This document shows positions 26,576 to 34,238 of a stretch of 64,000 nt of DNA, in pieces. Position numbers and translations under genes: made by a program. This stretch comes from Streptomyces sp. NBC_01235. GTDB taxonomy: Bacteria > Actinomycetota > Actinomycetes > Streptomycetales > Streptomycetaceae. The notes beneath the pieces were generated by a model. It searched no databases and was not told where the DNA came from. It saw nothing but the letters and a program-made list of their open reading frames with translations. Position 1 is the first letter of the stretch. Each line of letters begins with the position of its first letter. The DNA is taken from NCBI RefSeq assembly GCF_035989285.1, contig NZ_CP108513.1:7316001-7380000 (forward strand), written 5' to 3'.

Positions 26576-26602
26576 AACGTACTTGAAAGGGCCACCATTC
26601 CC
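26576..26602 (-). promoter_or_regulatory. SigR-type promoter of mrx1
   Basis: On the minus strand GGGAAT (26597-26602), exactly 18 bases, then GTT (26576-26578). This is the SigR consensus form and matches the promoter in front of sigR in this window. The GTT element lies 51 bases before the mrx1 start codon. Confidence 0.85.
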
Positions 26603-26720
26603 GCGAGGCGCTGTGCGGTAGGGACGGCCGAGGGTGACGCTCGCCGCATTAGTACGACTGCGGGGCCTCGCCTGTGGACAACCGGCCCGCCCGTCTCCGC
26701 CGACCTGGCAGCATGGCCAT

Positions 26721-28925
26721 GTGACAGCAGCAACGCACTCCACCCTCTTCCCGCGGGTACCGGACTCGGCCGACGCGGTGCTCGAAGGGCTCGACCCCGA
26801 GCAGCGCGAGGTGGCGACCGCCCTGCGCGGTCCGGTGTGCGTGCTGGCAGGAGCCGGCACGGGCAAGACGCGGGCCATCACCCACCGCATCGCCTACGGT
26901 GTGCGCGCCGGCATCCTGCACCCCTCCAGCGTGCTCGCCGTCACCTTCACCAACCGTGCCGCCGGGGAGATGCGGGGCCGGCTCCGCCAGCTCGGCGCCC
27001 AGGGTGTCCAGGCCCGCACCTTCCACTCCGCGGCCCTGCGCCAGCTTCAGTACTTCTGGCCGAAAGCGATCGGTGGCTCCCTGCCCCGGCTCGTCGACCG
27101 GAAGATACAGCTCGTCGCCGACGCGGCCGCCATCTGCCGCATCCGTCTCGACCGCGGTGAGCTGCGGGACGCCACCGCGGAGATCGAGTGGTCCAAGGTC
27201 ACCCAGACCGTCCCCGCCGACTACGCCCTGGCCGCGGCCAAGGCGGGCCGCGAGATCCCCCGGGATCCCGCCGAGATCGCCCAGCTCTACTCCGCCTACG
27301 AGGACATCAAGAGGGACCGCGGCGTCATCGACTTCGAAGACGTCCTGCTGCTGACCGTCGCCGTCCTCCAGGACCGCCACGACATCGCCGAGCAGGTCCG
27401 CGCCCAGTACCAGCACTTCGTGGTCGACGAGTACCAGGACGTCAGCCCCCTCCAGCAGCGCCTGCTCGAGCTGTGGCTCGGCGACCGGGACGACCTGTGC
27501 GTGGTCGGCGACGCCAGCCAGACGATCTACTCCTTCACCGGAGCCACCCCCGACCACCTCCTCGACTTCCGCACACGCCACCCCGGCGCCACGGTCGTCA
27601 AGCTGGTCCGCGACTACCGCTCCACCCCCCAGGTCGTCCACCTCGCCAACGGCCTGCTCTCCCAGGCCCGGGGCCGCGCCGCCGACCACCGCCTGGAGCT
27701 GGTCTCCCAGCGCGGCCCGGGACCCGAGCCCGGCTACACCGAGTACACCGACGAGCCCGCCGAGGCCGAGGGCGCGGCCCGCCGCATCCGCGAGCTCCTC
27801 GACGCCGGTGTCCCGGCGGCCGAGATCGCCATCCTGTTCCGCACCAACGCGCAGTCGGAGACCTACGAGCAGGCCCTGGCCGACCTCGGCATCCCGTACC
27901 AGCTGCGCGGCGCCGAGCGCTTCTTCGACCGTCCCGAGGTACGCAAGGCCGGTGTCGCCCTGCGCGGCGCGGCCCGCTTCGGCGGCAACGACACGCTCCT
28001 CGAGGACACCGTCGACCTGCCCTCCCAGGTGCGTGCCGTCCTGTCGGGCGAAGGCTGGACGCCACAGCCGCCGGCCGGTTCCGGAGCCGTCAGGGAACGC
28101 TGGGAGTCGCTGGCCGCGCTGGTCAACCTCGCCCAGGACTTCTCCGCCGCCCAGCCCGGCGCGACGCTCGCCGACCTGGTAGCCGAGCTCGACGAGCGGG
28201 CGGGCGCCCAGCACGCCCCGACGGTCCAGGGCGTCACCCTGGCCTCCCTGCACTCGGCCAAGGGCCTGGAGTGGGACGTCGTGTTCCTGGTCGGCGTCGC
28301 CGAGGGCATGATGCCGATCACCTACGCCAGGACCGACGAGCAGATCGAGGAGGAGCGTCGGCTCCTCTACGTCGGAGTCACCCGCGCCCGCGAGCGTCTC
28401 CACGTCTCCTGGGCGCTGTCCCGCTCGCCCGGCGGCCGCCCAAGTCGCCGCCCCAGCCGCTTTCTCGACGGCCTGCGTCCCGGTTCGGGCGCCGTCGCCG
28501 GTCGCGGGGGCACCAGGGGCGCCGGAGGCATCGAGCGCGGCTTCACGGCTACCGCCGTGGGCGCCCCCACCGTGCCGCGCCGGACCCAGCGCACCCCCGC
28601 CCGCTGCCGGGTCTGCGGGCGCACCCTGACCGACGCCGGCGAGATGAAGCTGATGCGCTGTGAGGACTGTCCCTCCGACATGGACGAGGGGCTCTACGAA
28701 CGGTTGCGGGACTGGCGGGCGGTCCAGGCGCAGCGGGGCGGACAGCCGGCGTTCTGCGTCTTCACCGACAAGACGCTGATGGCGATCGCCGAGACCGTCC
28801 CCGAGGAGGAGGGCGAGCTCGCGCGGATCCCGGGGGTCGGAGTGCGCAAGCTCAACCGCTACGGAGCCGACGTCCTGGCCATCTGCGCAGGCCAAGACGT
28901 CGGAGGGGAAGACGGGAGCGACTGA
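26721..28925 (+). CDS. uvrD2: UvrD2-type superfamily 1 DNA helicase with HRDC domain
   Basis: 734 residues. The motor shows Walker A LAGAGTGKT (Lys49), TFTNRAAGEMRGRL, DEYQDVSPLQ, GDASQTIYSFTGA, YRSTPQVV, SAKGLEWDVVF and YVGVTRARERL. After the motor come a tetracysteine motif (CRVC and CEDC near residues 631-655) and a C-terminal HRDC domain (FTDKTLMAIAE to GVRKLNRYG), the layout that separates mycobacterial UvrD2 from UvrD1. UvrD2 is a DNA-dependent ATPase/helicase acting in repair. GTG 26721 is taken because the protein then begins as homologues do; the upstream open frame lacks support. It is divergent from mrx1. Confidence 0.9.
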   Translation: MTAATHSTLFPRVPDSADAVLEGLDPEQREVATALRGPVCVLAGAGTGKTRAITHRIAYGVRAGILHPSSVLAVTFTNRAAGEMRGRLRQLGAQGVQARTFHSAALRQLQYFWPKAIGGSLPRLVDRKIQLVADAAAICRIRLDRGELRDATAEIEWSKVTQTVPADYALAAAKAGREIPRDPAEIAQLYSAYEDIKRDRGVIDFEDVLLLTVAVLQDRHDIAEQVRAQYQHFVVDEYQDVSPLQQRLLELWLGDRDDLCVVGDASQTIYSFTGATPDHLLDFRTRHPGATVVKLVRDYRSTPQVVHLANGLLSQARGRAADHRLELVSQRGPGPEPGYTEYTDEPAEAEGAARRIRELLDAGVPAAEIAILFRTNAQSETYEQALADLGIPYQLRGAERFFDRPEVRKAGVALRGAARFGGNDTLLEDTVDLPSQVRAVLSGEGWTPQPPAGSGAVRERWESLAALVNLAQDFSAAQPGATLADLVAELDERAGAQHAPTVQGVTLASLHSAKGLEWDVVFLVGVAEGMMPITYARTDEQIEEERRLLYVGVTRARERLHVSWALSRSPGGRPSRRPSRFLDGLRPGSGAVAGRGGTRGAGGIERGFTATAVGAPTVPRRTQRTPARCRVCGRTLTDAGEMKLMRCEDCPSDMDEGLYERLRDWRAVQAQRGGQPAFCVFTDKTLMAIAETVPEEEGELARIPGVGVRKLNRYGADVLAICAGQDVGGEDGSD

Positions 28926-28960
28926 GGAGGGACGGACGGGAGACTGATCCGAACTCGTCG

Positions 28961-29000
28961 GAAAAATAGTTTGCGCATGCCCCGGCAATCCCCATAGGTT
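28961..29000 (+). promoter_or_regulatory. wblC promoter with AT-rich element next to the -35
   Basis: TTGCGC (28971-28976), 18 bases, then TAGGTT (28995-29000). Immediately upstream is GAAAAATAGT, unusually AT-rich for this genome. WhiB7/WblC acts at promoters with an AT-rich stretch touching the -35, so autoactivation is likely. Transcription would start near 29007, leaving a leader of about 600 bases. Confidence 0.65.
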
Positions 29001-29113
29001 CTAAGCCACGGGGACGGCGGCCTTCTCGAAGGCCCTGATTCCGTGCTGTACTTGCATATCCGTCGGACTGGGTTCACCCCGGTCCCCCGAGACGCCGAGA
29101 GGAGGCGATTCCA

Positions 29114-29431
29114 GTGATCATCATCAACAGCAGCTTCACCGCCAAACTGAACGATCGCTCTGTCGTCTCCGCGTGCATGCTCGGCGCCTCGGTCCTGGGC
29201 ACCGGTCTGTCCGGCATCCGTGCCGACCGGCCGGCGTCCTCCTCCGTTGCCCTCGCGGGTCTTCCCATCCGCGAGCGCAATGAGCGACCGACCAAGGCAC
29301 TGGAAGCAGTAGGGGCACAGGCACATGCCTATGCCTTCGCGGCAGCCGGTGCCGGATCCCGGAAGCAGACGACGCAGCACCACCTGATGTGGGCCTTCCG
29401 TGGGCCAGAACCCTGGAGTGATCCAGCCTGA
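29114..29431 (+). CDS. upstream ORF in the wblC leader (regulatory)
   Basis: A 105-codon frame with a near-perfect ribosome binding site (AGAGGAGG at 29098-29105, 8 bases before the GTG). It begins MIIINSSFTAKLNDR and has no recognisable domain. GC3 is high in the first half and falls in the second, which suggests only the start and the stop position matter. The TGA lies inside a perfect 8-bp hairpin (29426-29444), and an intrinsic terminator follows 24 bases later. The arrangement fits ribosome-mediated attenuation, as known for whiB7 of mycobacteria: ribosomes stalled by antibiotics on the leader frame would change folding and let polymerase into wblC. Confidence 0.6.
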   Translation: MIIINSSFTAKLNDRSVVSACMLGASVLGTGLSGIRADRPASSSVALAGLPIRERNERPTKALEAVGAQAHAYAFAAAGAGSRKQTTQHHLMWAFRGPEPWSDPA

Positions 29432-29497
29432 TCGTCGATCAGGCCGGCGCCTTCAGGGCCGCGGAACCCCATCCGGGATCCGCGGCCCTTCTGTTTT
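29426..29497 (+). terminator. wblC leader attenuator
   Basis: First hairpin: GCCTGATC/GATCAGGC at 29426-29433 and 29437-29444, spanning the uORF stop. Second: a perfect 11-bp stem AGGGCCGCGGA (29455-29465) pairing with 29479-29489, then TCTGTTTT, a rare T-run in this genome. It lies 114 bases before the wblC start, so termination here would silence wblC. Confidence 0.8.
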
Positions 29498-29610
29498 CCC
29501 CGAACAACGGGGACGACGGAGCGAAGGGGCCTCGGGACAAGAAAAGAACCCGGTACCCAGCCGACACCCGACCCCACAGGGCCGGACCGACCAGACGAGG
29601 AAGACGAACC

Positions 29611-29979
29611 GTGCAACTCGAAGCGCACGCCCCGTCCGTACCGCCTTCCGAAACGATCCCCCCGCCCGGCCTCACGGAGGACTCCACCTTGACCCCGCTC
29701 ACGGCGCTCACCGCGCTCGACGACGCCATCGAGAACCTCGGCGTACCCGTCCCCTGCCGCTCCTACGACCCGGAGGTCTTCTTCGCCGAGTCGCCGGCCG
29801 ACGTCGAGTACGCCAAGTCCCTGTGCCGCACCTGCCCGCTGATCGAGGCCTGCCTCGCCGGCGCCAAGGAGCGGCGCGAGCCCTGGGGCGTCTGGGGTGG
29901 CGAGCTGTTCGTCCAGGGTGTCGTCGTCGCCCGGAAGCGGCCGCGTGGTCGCCCGCGCAAGAACCCGGTCTCGGCATGA
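29611..29979 (+). CDS. wblC: WblC (WhiB7-type) Fe-S transcription activator
   Basis: 122 residues. Four cysteines (49, 72, 75, 81, as C-x22-C-x2-C-x5-C) bind a [4Fe-4S] cluster. The GVWGG turn (residues 93-97) and the C-terminal AT-hook KRPRGRPRK (109-117) identify the WhiB7/WblC subtype. It binds domain 4 of the principal sigma factor and turns on intrinsic antibiotic resistance when ribosomes are inhibited. GTG 29611 has GAGGAAG 7 bases upstream. Control is through the AT-rich promoter at 28961 and the leader attenuator. Its stop overlaps the next start (ATGA). It neighbours uvrD2, as whiB7 does in M. tuberculosis. Confidence 0.93.
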   Translation: MQLEAHAPSVPPSETIPPPGLTEDSTLTPLTALTALDDAIENLGVPVPCRSYDPEVFFAESPADVEYAKSLCRTCPLIEACLAGAKERREPWGVWGGELFVQGVVVARKRPRGRPRKNPVSA

Positions 29980-30299
29980 ACACCGCAGGAACGATCGATC
30001 GCCCCCTCACGCAAGACCCCAAGAAGCAGGCCCCGATGAAGCCGTTCACCAGCGAGCCCGCAGGCTCCGCGACCGAAGACATCACCACCACCGGCGCGTA
30101 CGACTCGCGTCAGAACAGGACACGCGAGATGCAACTCATCCCAGAAGCCCTGGCTCGTGCGCATATGCACGACCGACTGCACGAGGCCGAGCGGGAACGC
30201 CGGGCCGTGCGCCTGGCGACCGCTCGCCGGATGCAGCGCCGGGCCGAGCGCGCCTCGCTGCGTGCCCGCCGGGCGCTCGCCATGGCCGTGATGCAGTAA
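29976..30299 (+). CDS. small basic protein translationally coupled to wblC
   Basis: A 107-residue protein. The first ~50 residues are polar and low in structure. The rest is one long basic, Arg/Ala/Glu-rich helix (ALARAHMHDRLHEAERERR to RRALAMAVMQ) likely to be a coiled coil. The ATG overlaps the wblC stop by ATGA, so it should be translated whenever wblC is. Internal in-frame starts at 30036 and 30129 could give shorter products; the part from 30129 looks the most protein-like. I recognise no family function. Being locked to wblC suggests a role in the same antibiotic response, perhaps at the ribosome or on WblC itself, but that is inference. Confidence 0.65.
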   Translation: MNTAGTIDRPLTQDPKKQAPMKPFTSEPAGSATEDITTTGAYDSRQNRTREMQLIPEALARAHMHDRLHEAERERRAVRLATARRMQRRAERASLRARRALAMAVMQ

Positions 30300-30321
30300 C
30301 CACCCACACCTGAAGCGGTGG

Positions 30322-30388
30322 CCTCCCCACAGGGGGAGGTGAAGCTCTCCTGGCGGGGGCCGGTCCGTCCGAACGGACCGGCCCCCGC
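30322..30388 (+). terminator. double hairpin ending the wblC operon
   Basis: A 7-bp hairpin CCTCCCC/GGGGAGG (30322-30328, 30333-30339) is followed by a perfect 16-bp stem with a CCGA loop (30353-30368, 30373-30388). No T-run follows. Confidence 0.8.
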
Positions 30389-30422
30389 GGTGCGTTGTGC
30401 GCGCGATCCACCGCCGCGGCGC

Positions 30423-30435
30423 TATCGTCCCGAAG
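30423..30435 (+). promoter_or_regulatory. candidate leaderless promoter -10 for the zinc-ribbon gene
   Basis: TATCGT at 30423-30428, seven bases, then GTG 30436. The bases GAAG just before the GTG are too close to act as a ribosome binding site. Confidence 0.4.
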
Positions 30436-30648
30436 GTGACGAGTCTTCCCGGAGACAGTGACCGAGGCGGTTCCCCGAAGGAGCCCCGTCCCCTGGTGTG
30501 CGCCCGCTGCGGTACCCGGGCCGAGGAACCCCCGCCCGTCACCTGGACCTGTTCCGTGGAGAACGGCGTCCGGCGCTACTTCTGCGAGGCCTGCGCCCGC
30601 GAGAACCTCAGGGCGATCGAAGGACGACTGGACTCCGACTGGTGGTGA
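30436..30648 (+). CDS. small zinc-ribbon hypothetical protein (70 aa)
   Basis: A 70-residue protein with CARC, a middle cysteine (TWTCSVENG) and CEAC, the spacing of a small treble-clef or zinc-ribbon fold, ending in EGRLDSDWW. The GTG at 30436 is preferred over the more upstream frame because TATCGT lies 7 bases before it and the earlier codons read like intergenic sequence. It is similar to short unnamed Streptomyces proteins. It sits after the wblC terminator and converges on the ABC1 kinase gene. The role is unknown. Confidence 0.7.
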   Translation: MTSLPGDSDRGGSPKEPRPLVCARCGTRAEEPPPVTWTCSVENGVRRYFCEACARENLRAIEGRLDSDWW

Positions 30649-30669
30649 GGTACGTCACAGGGGCCCGCC

Positions 30670-32049
30670 TTATGCCTCCGCCACCGCCCCCTCCGCGTCC
30701 AAGGCCTCCAGGACTTCCTCCGGGAGGAACCCGGGCAGCCACTCCTCCAGTTCCTCACGCAGCCGCACCGTCGCGCCGAGCTGGCACAGCACGCCGATCG
30801 TGCTGAGTGTCACCCGGTGTATCAGCAGATAGGCCGGCGGAAGGTTGAGCTGCTTGCCCAGCTGATGGGCGGGGGAGCGGGGGTCGGCGATCCGGGCCGC
30901 CTGACTGCGCATCCAGCCGCGGGTGAAGGTGAACTCCTCCACCCCGGCCGGCTCGATGATCGGCAGGAGGTAGTCGAGGACCGCGTCGGGATCCAGGTCG
31001 ATGGAGTCCTTGACGAAGCCCTCCGTGCACAGGAGTTCGTAGACCGACTCCGCCTCACCGTCCAGGGTCATGCGCAGGGAGCGGCCGATCGTGTCCGGCA
31101 GGCCGCCCGGGAGCCGATCCACCGTGCCGAAGTCCAGGACGCCGAGCCGCCAGTCGTCCTCGCCGTCCGGGCCGCCGGGCAGGAGGCGGAAGTTGCCGGG
31201 GTGCGGGTCGGCGTGGAGCAGGCCGGTGCGGGCCGGACCGGAGAAGAGGAAACAGGACAACAGCTGACCGGCGCGGCTGCGCTGCTCAGGGGTGCCGTCG
31301 GAGATCACCTCGGACATGGGCACGCCGTCGATCCACTCGGTGATCAGCACCTGGTCGCACTGGTGGACCACCGCCGGGACCACCACGTCGGGATCGTCGG
31401 CGAACTCCTCCGCATGGGCCTGCTGGGCCTGCGCCTCCAGGCTGTAGTCGAGTTCCTCGGAGACCCGGTCCCGGAGCTCGGAGATCAGCGGCTTGACGTC
31501 CATCCCCGGGATGAGCGGGCCCAACAGGCGGGCGAAGCGACTGAGTTGGTTCAGGTCGGACAGCAGGGCCTCACCGGCCCCGGGGTACTGGACCTTGACC
31601 GCGACCTCCCGGCCGTCGTGCCACACCCCTCGGTGCACCTGGCCGATCGAGGCCGCCGCGGCCGGCTTGTCGTCGAACTCCAGGAACAGCTCGGGCCAGT
31701 CCTCGCCGAGGCGGTCCGCGAGCACGGAGTGCACCGTGCGGGTCGGCATCGGTGGCGCCGCGTCCTGGAGTTTGGTGAGGGCCGCGCGGTAGGGGCCGGC
31801 GACCTCCTCGGGGAGGGCCGACTCGAAGACGGACAGGGCCTGCCCGAACTTCATCGCGCCCCCCTTCAGCTCGCCCAGCACCTTGAAGAGCTGTTCGGCG
31901 GTGCGCTGCTGCAGCTCGCGGCCGACGATCTCCGCGGACTCGCCCACGATCCGCTTGCCCAGACCCCAGGTCGCCCGTCCGGCGAAGCCGAGCGGGAGCG
32001 CGGCGAGCTTGGCGGTCCGGGTGACCGCCTTCCGGGGAAGATCAGACAT
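30670..32049 (-). CDS. ABC1/UbiB-family atypical kinase
   Basis: 459 residues of the ABC1 (AarF/UbiB) family. The diagnostic KxGQ motif is in ELKGGAMKFGQALS, the Ala-rich loop in AAAASIGQVHRG, the catalytic loop in LLHADPHPGNF and the metal-binding DFG in GVLDFGTVDRL. Family members have weak ATPase activity and help place or extract lipid-soluble substrates at membranes. M. tuberculosis has the homologue Rv3197 beside whiB7, matching this position. Its ATG lies 8 bases inside the 3' end of the upstream ThiF-like gene, so the two are translated as a coupled pair. Confidence 0.88.
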   Translation of the reverse strand: MSDLPRKAVTRTAKLAALPLGFAGRATWGLGKRIVGESAEIVGRELQQRTAEQLFKVLGELKGGAMKFGQALSVFESALPEEVAGPYRAALTKLQDAAPPMPTRTVHSVLADRLGEDWPELFLEFDDKPAAAASIGQVHRGVWHDGREVAVKVQYPGAGEALLSDLNQLSRFARLLGPLIPGMDVKPLISELRDRVSEELDYSLEAQAQQAHAEEFADDPDVVVPAVVHQCDQVLITEWIDGVPMSEVISDGTPEQRSRAGQLLSCFLFSGPARTGLLHADPHPGNFRLLPGGPDGEDDWRLGVLDFGTVDRLPGGLPDTIGRSLRMTLDGEAESVYELLCTEGFVKDSIDLDPDAVLDYLLPIIEPAGVEEFTFTRGWMRSQAARIADPRSPAHQLGKQLNLPPAYLLIHRVTLSTIGVLCQLGATVRLREELEEWLPGFLPEEVLEALDAEGAVAEA

Positions 32050-33256
32050 GCGCCCTCCAGGTCCCAGAAAGCCGCGCCGCGTCCGTCGTACGGCGTAACT
32101 CCTTCGAATGTCGATGCTCTGCCATTGTCGCGTGCGATCCCTCGTCTCCGGAGGTGTGTTCCCGCTTACCTTTCTCCGCGGCTGCGCACGAGCAGGCGGA
32201 GTGGGGCCATACCGGACGCGCGTGCCACTGGAGGGCGGGGACGGAGGCCTCCCAGCGGGCCCCCGCGCTCGACGGGGTCCGGCCGTCCAGGAAGGTGAGC
32301 GCGTGGGCTGCCGCCAGCCCGGCGACCGTCGTGGCCAGCGTCAGATCGCAGGCGAGCGCCGCGCGTTTCCTCCCGGAGTGCCACTGGGCGACCAGCCGTG
32401 GCCAGGCCGGGTCCCGGTCGGTGCGCGCCTGCTGCAGACAACCGGCGCAACCCGTCTCACCCGGCAGCACGAGCGGTCCGACGACGCCCGTTGCCTCCAC
32501 GACCCCTGCATAGAGGTGCGGTGTGCCCGAGGCGATGAGGGGCTCCGCCGCCGAGGCAGCGGGTGCGTGCACGGACACGTCGTCCCGTGGGGCGAGGATC
32601 ACCAGGGAGAAGCCGGGCGTGTCCGCCTCGGCCGGTGAACTCGAGCTTCTGCGGGGCGCGCGGTCAGGGGCGGCCCGGCGCACGGCGCGGCGGGCGGCCT
32701 CGTCCCGACGCTCGCCGACCGCCTCGGCGGGCAGGCCGCCCGGCGCGACGTCCTCCGGTTCCACCCGGCCTCCGTCACGCACGTCCACCTCGCCGATCCC
32801 CGCACCCGACAGCAGCGCCGCCAGCACCGCGCCGACCCGGCCCGCGCCGCGCACCTGGACCCTCAGCCGGCGTCGGGCCGTCAGATGCTCGACCGCGTCT
32901 CCCGGTTCCGAGGTGACGAGGGACAGCGCGGCGAGGTCGGGGCGCAGCCGGTCCAGGACCTCCTTCTTCTGCCGCAGGGCAGTGGCTTCCGGCCCGCCGC
33001 CGCGCGCGTCGTCGAGCAGTCCCGCCCGTGCCAGCCGCTCCACCAGCCGGTCGACGTGACCGTCGGGCAGGTCCATGCGGCGGCCCTCCTCGCGCAGCAG
33101 CGCGAGCCCGCGCGTTCCGTCCAGCAGGTCGAGGAAGCTGCCCGTGGCCGTGTCCACCGGGCCGAGCGTCAGCGCGTGCGCCGGAGTCATTCCGAACTGC
33201 ACCGTGTTGAGGTCACGCCAGCCGCGCCGCAGCGCGGGTTTCACCATCGGATGCAT
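32042..33256 (-). CDS. ThiF-like (TOMM cyclodehydratase partner-like) protein
   Basis: 404 residues. The N-terminal ~110 residues resemble the winged-helix leader-binding region of RiPP/TOMM proteins. The following E1-like domain has a weak nucleotide loop (VRGAGRVGAVLAALLSGAGI). Cysteine pairs in GETGCAGCLQQ and HSACSCAA fit a structural zinc site. It lacks an obvious catalytic Arg/Asp set, so it may bind rather than activate a peptide. The start is ATG 33256 with GGGGG six bases upstream; ATG 33247 is possible. Its end overlaps the ABC1 kinase start. No precursor peptide gene is visible nearby, so a conserved non-RiPP role is more likely. Confidence 0.7.
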   Translation of the reverse strand: MHPMVKPALRRGWRDLNTVQFGMTPAHALTLGPVDTATGSFLDLLDGTRGLALLREEGRRMDLPDGHVDRLVERLARAGLLDDARGGGPEATALRQKKEVLDRLRPDLAALSLVTSEPGDAVEHLTARRRLRVQVRGAGRVGAVLAALLSGAGIGEVDVRDGGRVEPEDVAPGGLPAEAVGERRDEAARRAVRRAAPDRAPRRSSSSPAEADTPGFSLVILAPRDDVSVHAPAASAAEPLIASGTPHLYAGVVEATGVVGPLVLPGETGCAGCLQQARTDRDPAWPRLVAQWHSGRKRAALACDLTLATTVAGLAAAHALTFLDGRTPSSAGARWEASVPALQWHARPVWPHSACSCAAAEKGKREHTSGDEGSHATMAEHRHSKELRRTTDAARLSGTWRAHV

Positions 33257-33485
33257 CAAAGGCCCCCGTATGCCTGGAAACTCCCCGTCACGTCGGCGGA
33301 ACGGGGGCGTGGGGTCGTCCTCGCTCCGCCGACGAGTGCCAGCATGCCCGGACCCGCCGGAGCGTGCCGAAAGTTGTCCACAGGCAGGGGCATTCATCGT
33401 ACAAATCCGTCGTACGAGGCAAACGCGGCGGACGAGATCGGAACCGAACCGTCCCGGGGTCGGGACTTCCCCCGTGTGCAGCGGG

Positions 33486-33497
33486 TAACGTCGGGGC
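33486..33497 (+). promoter_or_regulatory. candidate leaderless promoter -10 for the YgjP-like gene
   Basis: TAACGT at 33486-33491, six bases, then GTG 33498. No Shine-Dalgarno sequence. Confidence 0.4.
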
Positions 33498-34094
33498 GTG
33501 CCCGCCGACCCACTGCACCGCGCCGGAATGCCACAGCGGAAGCCGACGAGCCAGCCGCCGAGCGGCTCGGGGGTGAGCGCAATCGAGGTCCGCAGGAGCG
33601 CCCGTCGACGTCGGACGGTCTCCGCGTACCGCGAGGGCGATCGCACCATCGTGCTCATCCCTGCCCGGATGTCCGAGGCCGAGGAGCAACGCTGGGTGAG
33701 CGTCATGCTCGACAAACTCGCCGCCCAGGAGAGCCGACGGGTGCCCGGCGACGCCGAGTTGGCCGAGCGCGCCGAGCGGCTGTCGGCCCAGTGCTTCGGC
33801 GGCCGGGCCCGGCCCGCCTCGGTCCGTTGGGTGACCAACCAGAACACCCGTTGGGGCTCCTGCACACCGGCCGAGGGCAGTATCCGCCTGTCGCACCGCC
33901 TCAAGGGCATGCCCGAGTACGTCATCGACTACGTCCTCGCCCACGAGCTCGCGCATCTGCTCGTGCCAGGCCACGGCCCGGATTTCTGGCGGCTGTTGGA
34001 GGCGTACCCGCGCACCGAGCGTGCCCGTGGCTATCTGGAGGGCGTCGTCGCGGCCGAACGGCTGCCCCACCCGCCCGGCGCACGCGGGGAGTGA
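33498..34094 (+). CDS. YgjP/DUF45-type metallopeptidase
   Basis: 198 residues. It carries the family markers TRWGSCTPAEGSIRLSHRL and the zinc motif HELAHLLVPGHGPDFW (His149, Glu150, His153 and the downstream His). The domain is the SprT/YgjP-like minimal zinc peptidase, cytosolic, with no signal peptide. The substrate is unknown. GTG 33498 is used with a TANNNT box 6 bases upstream; a GTG further in would remove the Pro-rich start. It is divergent from the ThiF-like gene across a 241-bp gap that must hold both promoters. Confidence 0.8.
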   Translation: MPADPLHRAGMPQRKPTSQPPSGSGVSAIEVRRSARRRRTVSAYREGDRTIVLIPARMSEAEEQRWVSVMLDKLAAQESRRVPGDAELAERAERLSAQCFGGRARPASVRWVTNQNTRWGSCTPAEGSIRLSHRLKGMPEYVIDYVLAHELAHLLVPGHGPDFWRLLEAYPRTERARGYLEGVVAAERLPHPPGARGE

Positions 34095-34238
34095 CCTGCG
34101 GCGCGCGCGGAGTGAACCCGTCGGACATCACGCGACGCGGGTTGTGTACCGGGTCTGTACCGACATCGTGCGTTGTCAGACTTTGACGTTAGCCTGTCGC
34201 GACGCACTCGCAATCGGGATGGGGGACGGTCGTTACGC

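Noticed and set aside
32042..33256. A thiazole/oxazole RiPP cluster around the ThiF-like gene
   Set aside because: No precursor peptide, dehydrogenase, YcaO partner or transporter is nearby. The gene sits in a conserved housekeeping neighbourhood.
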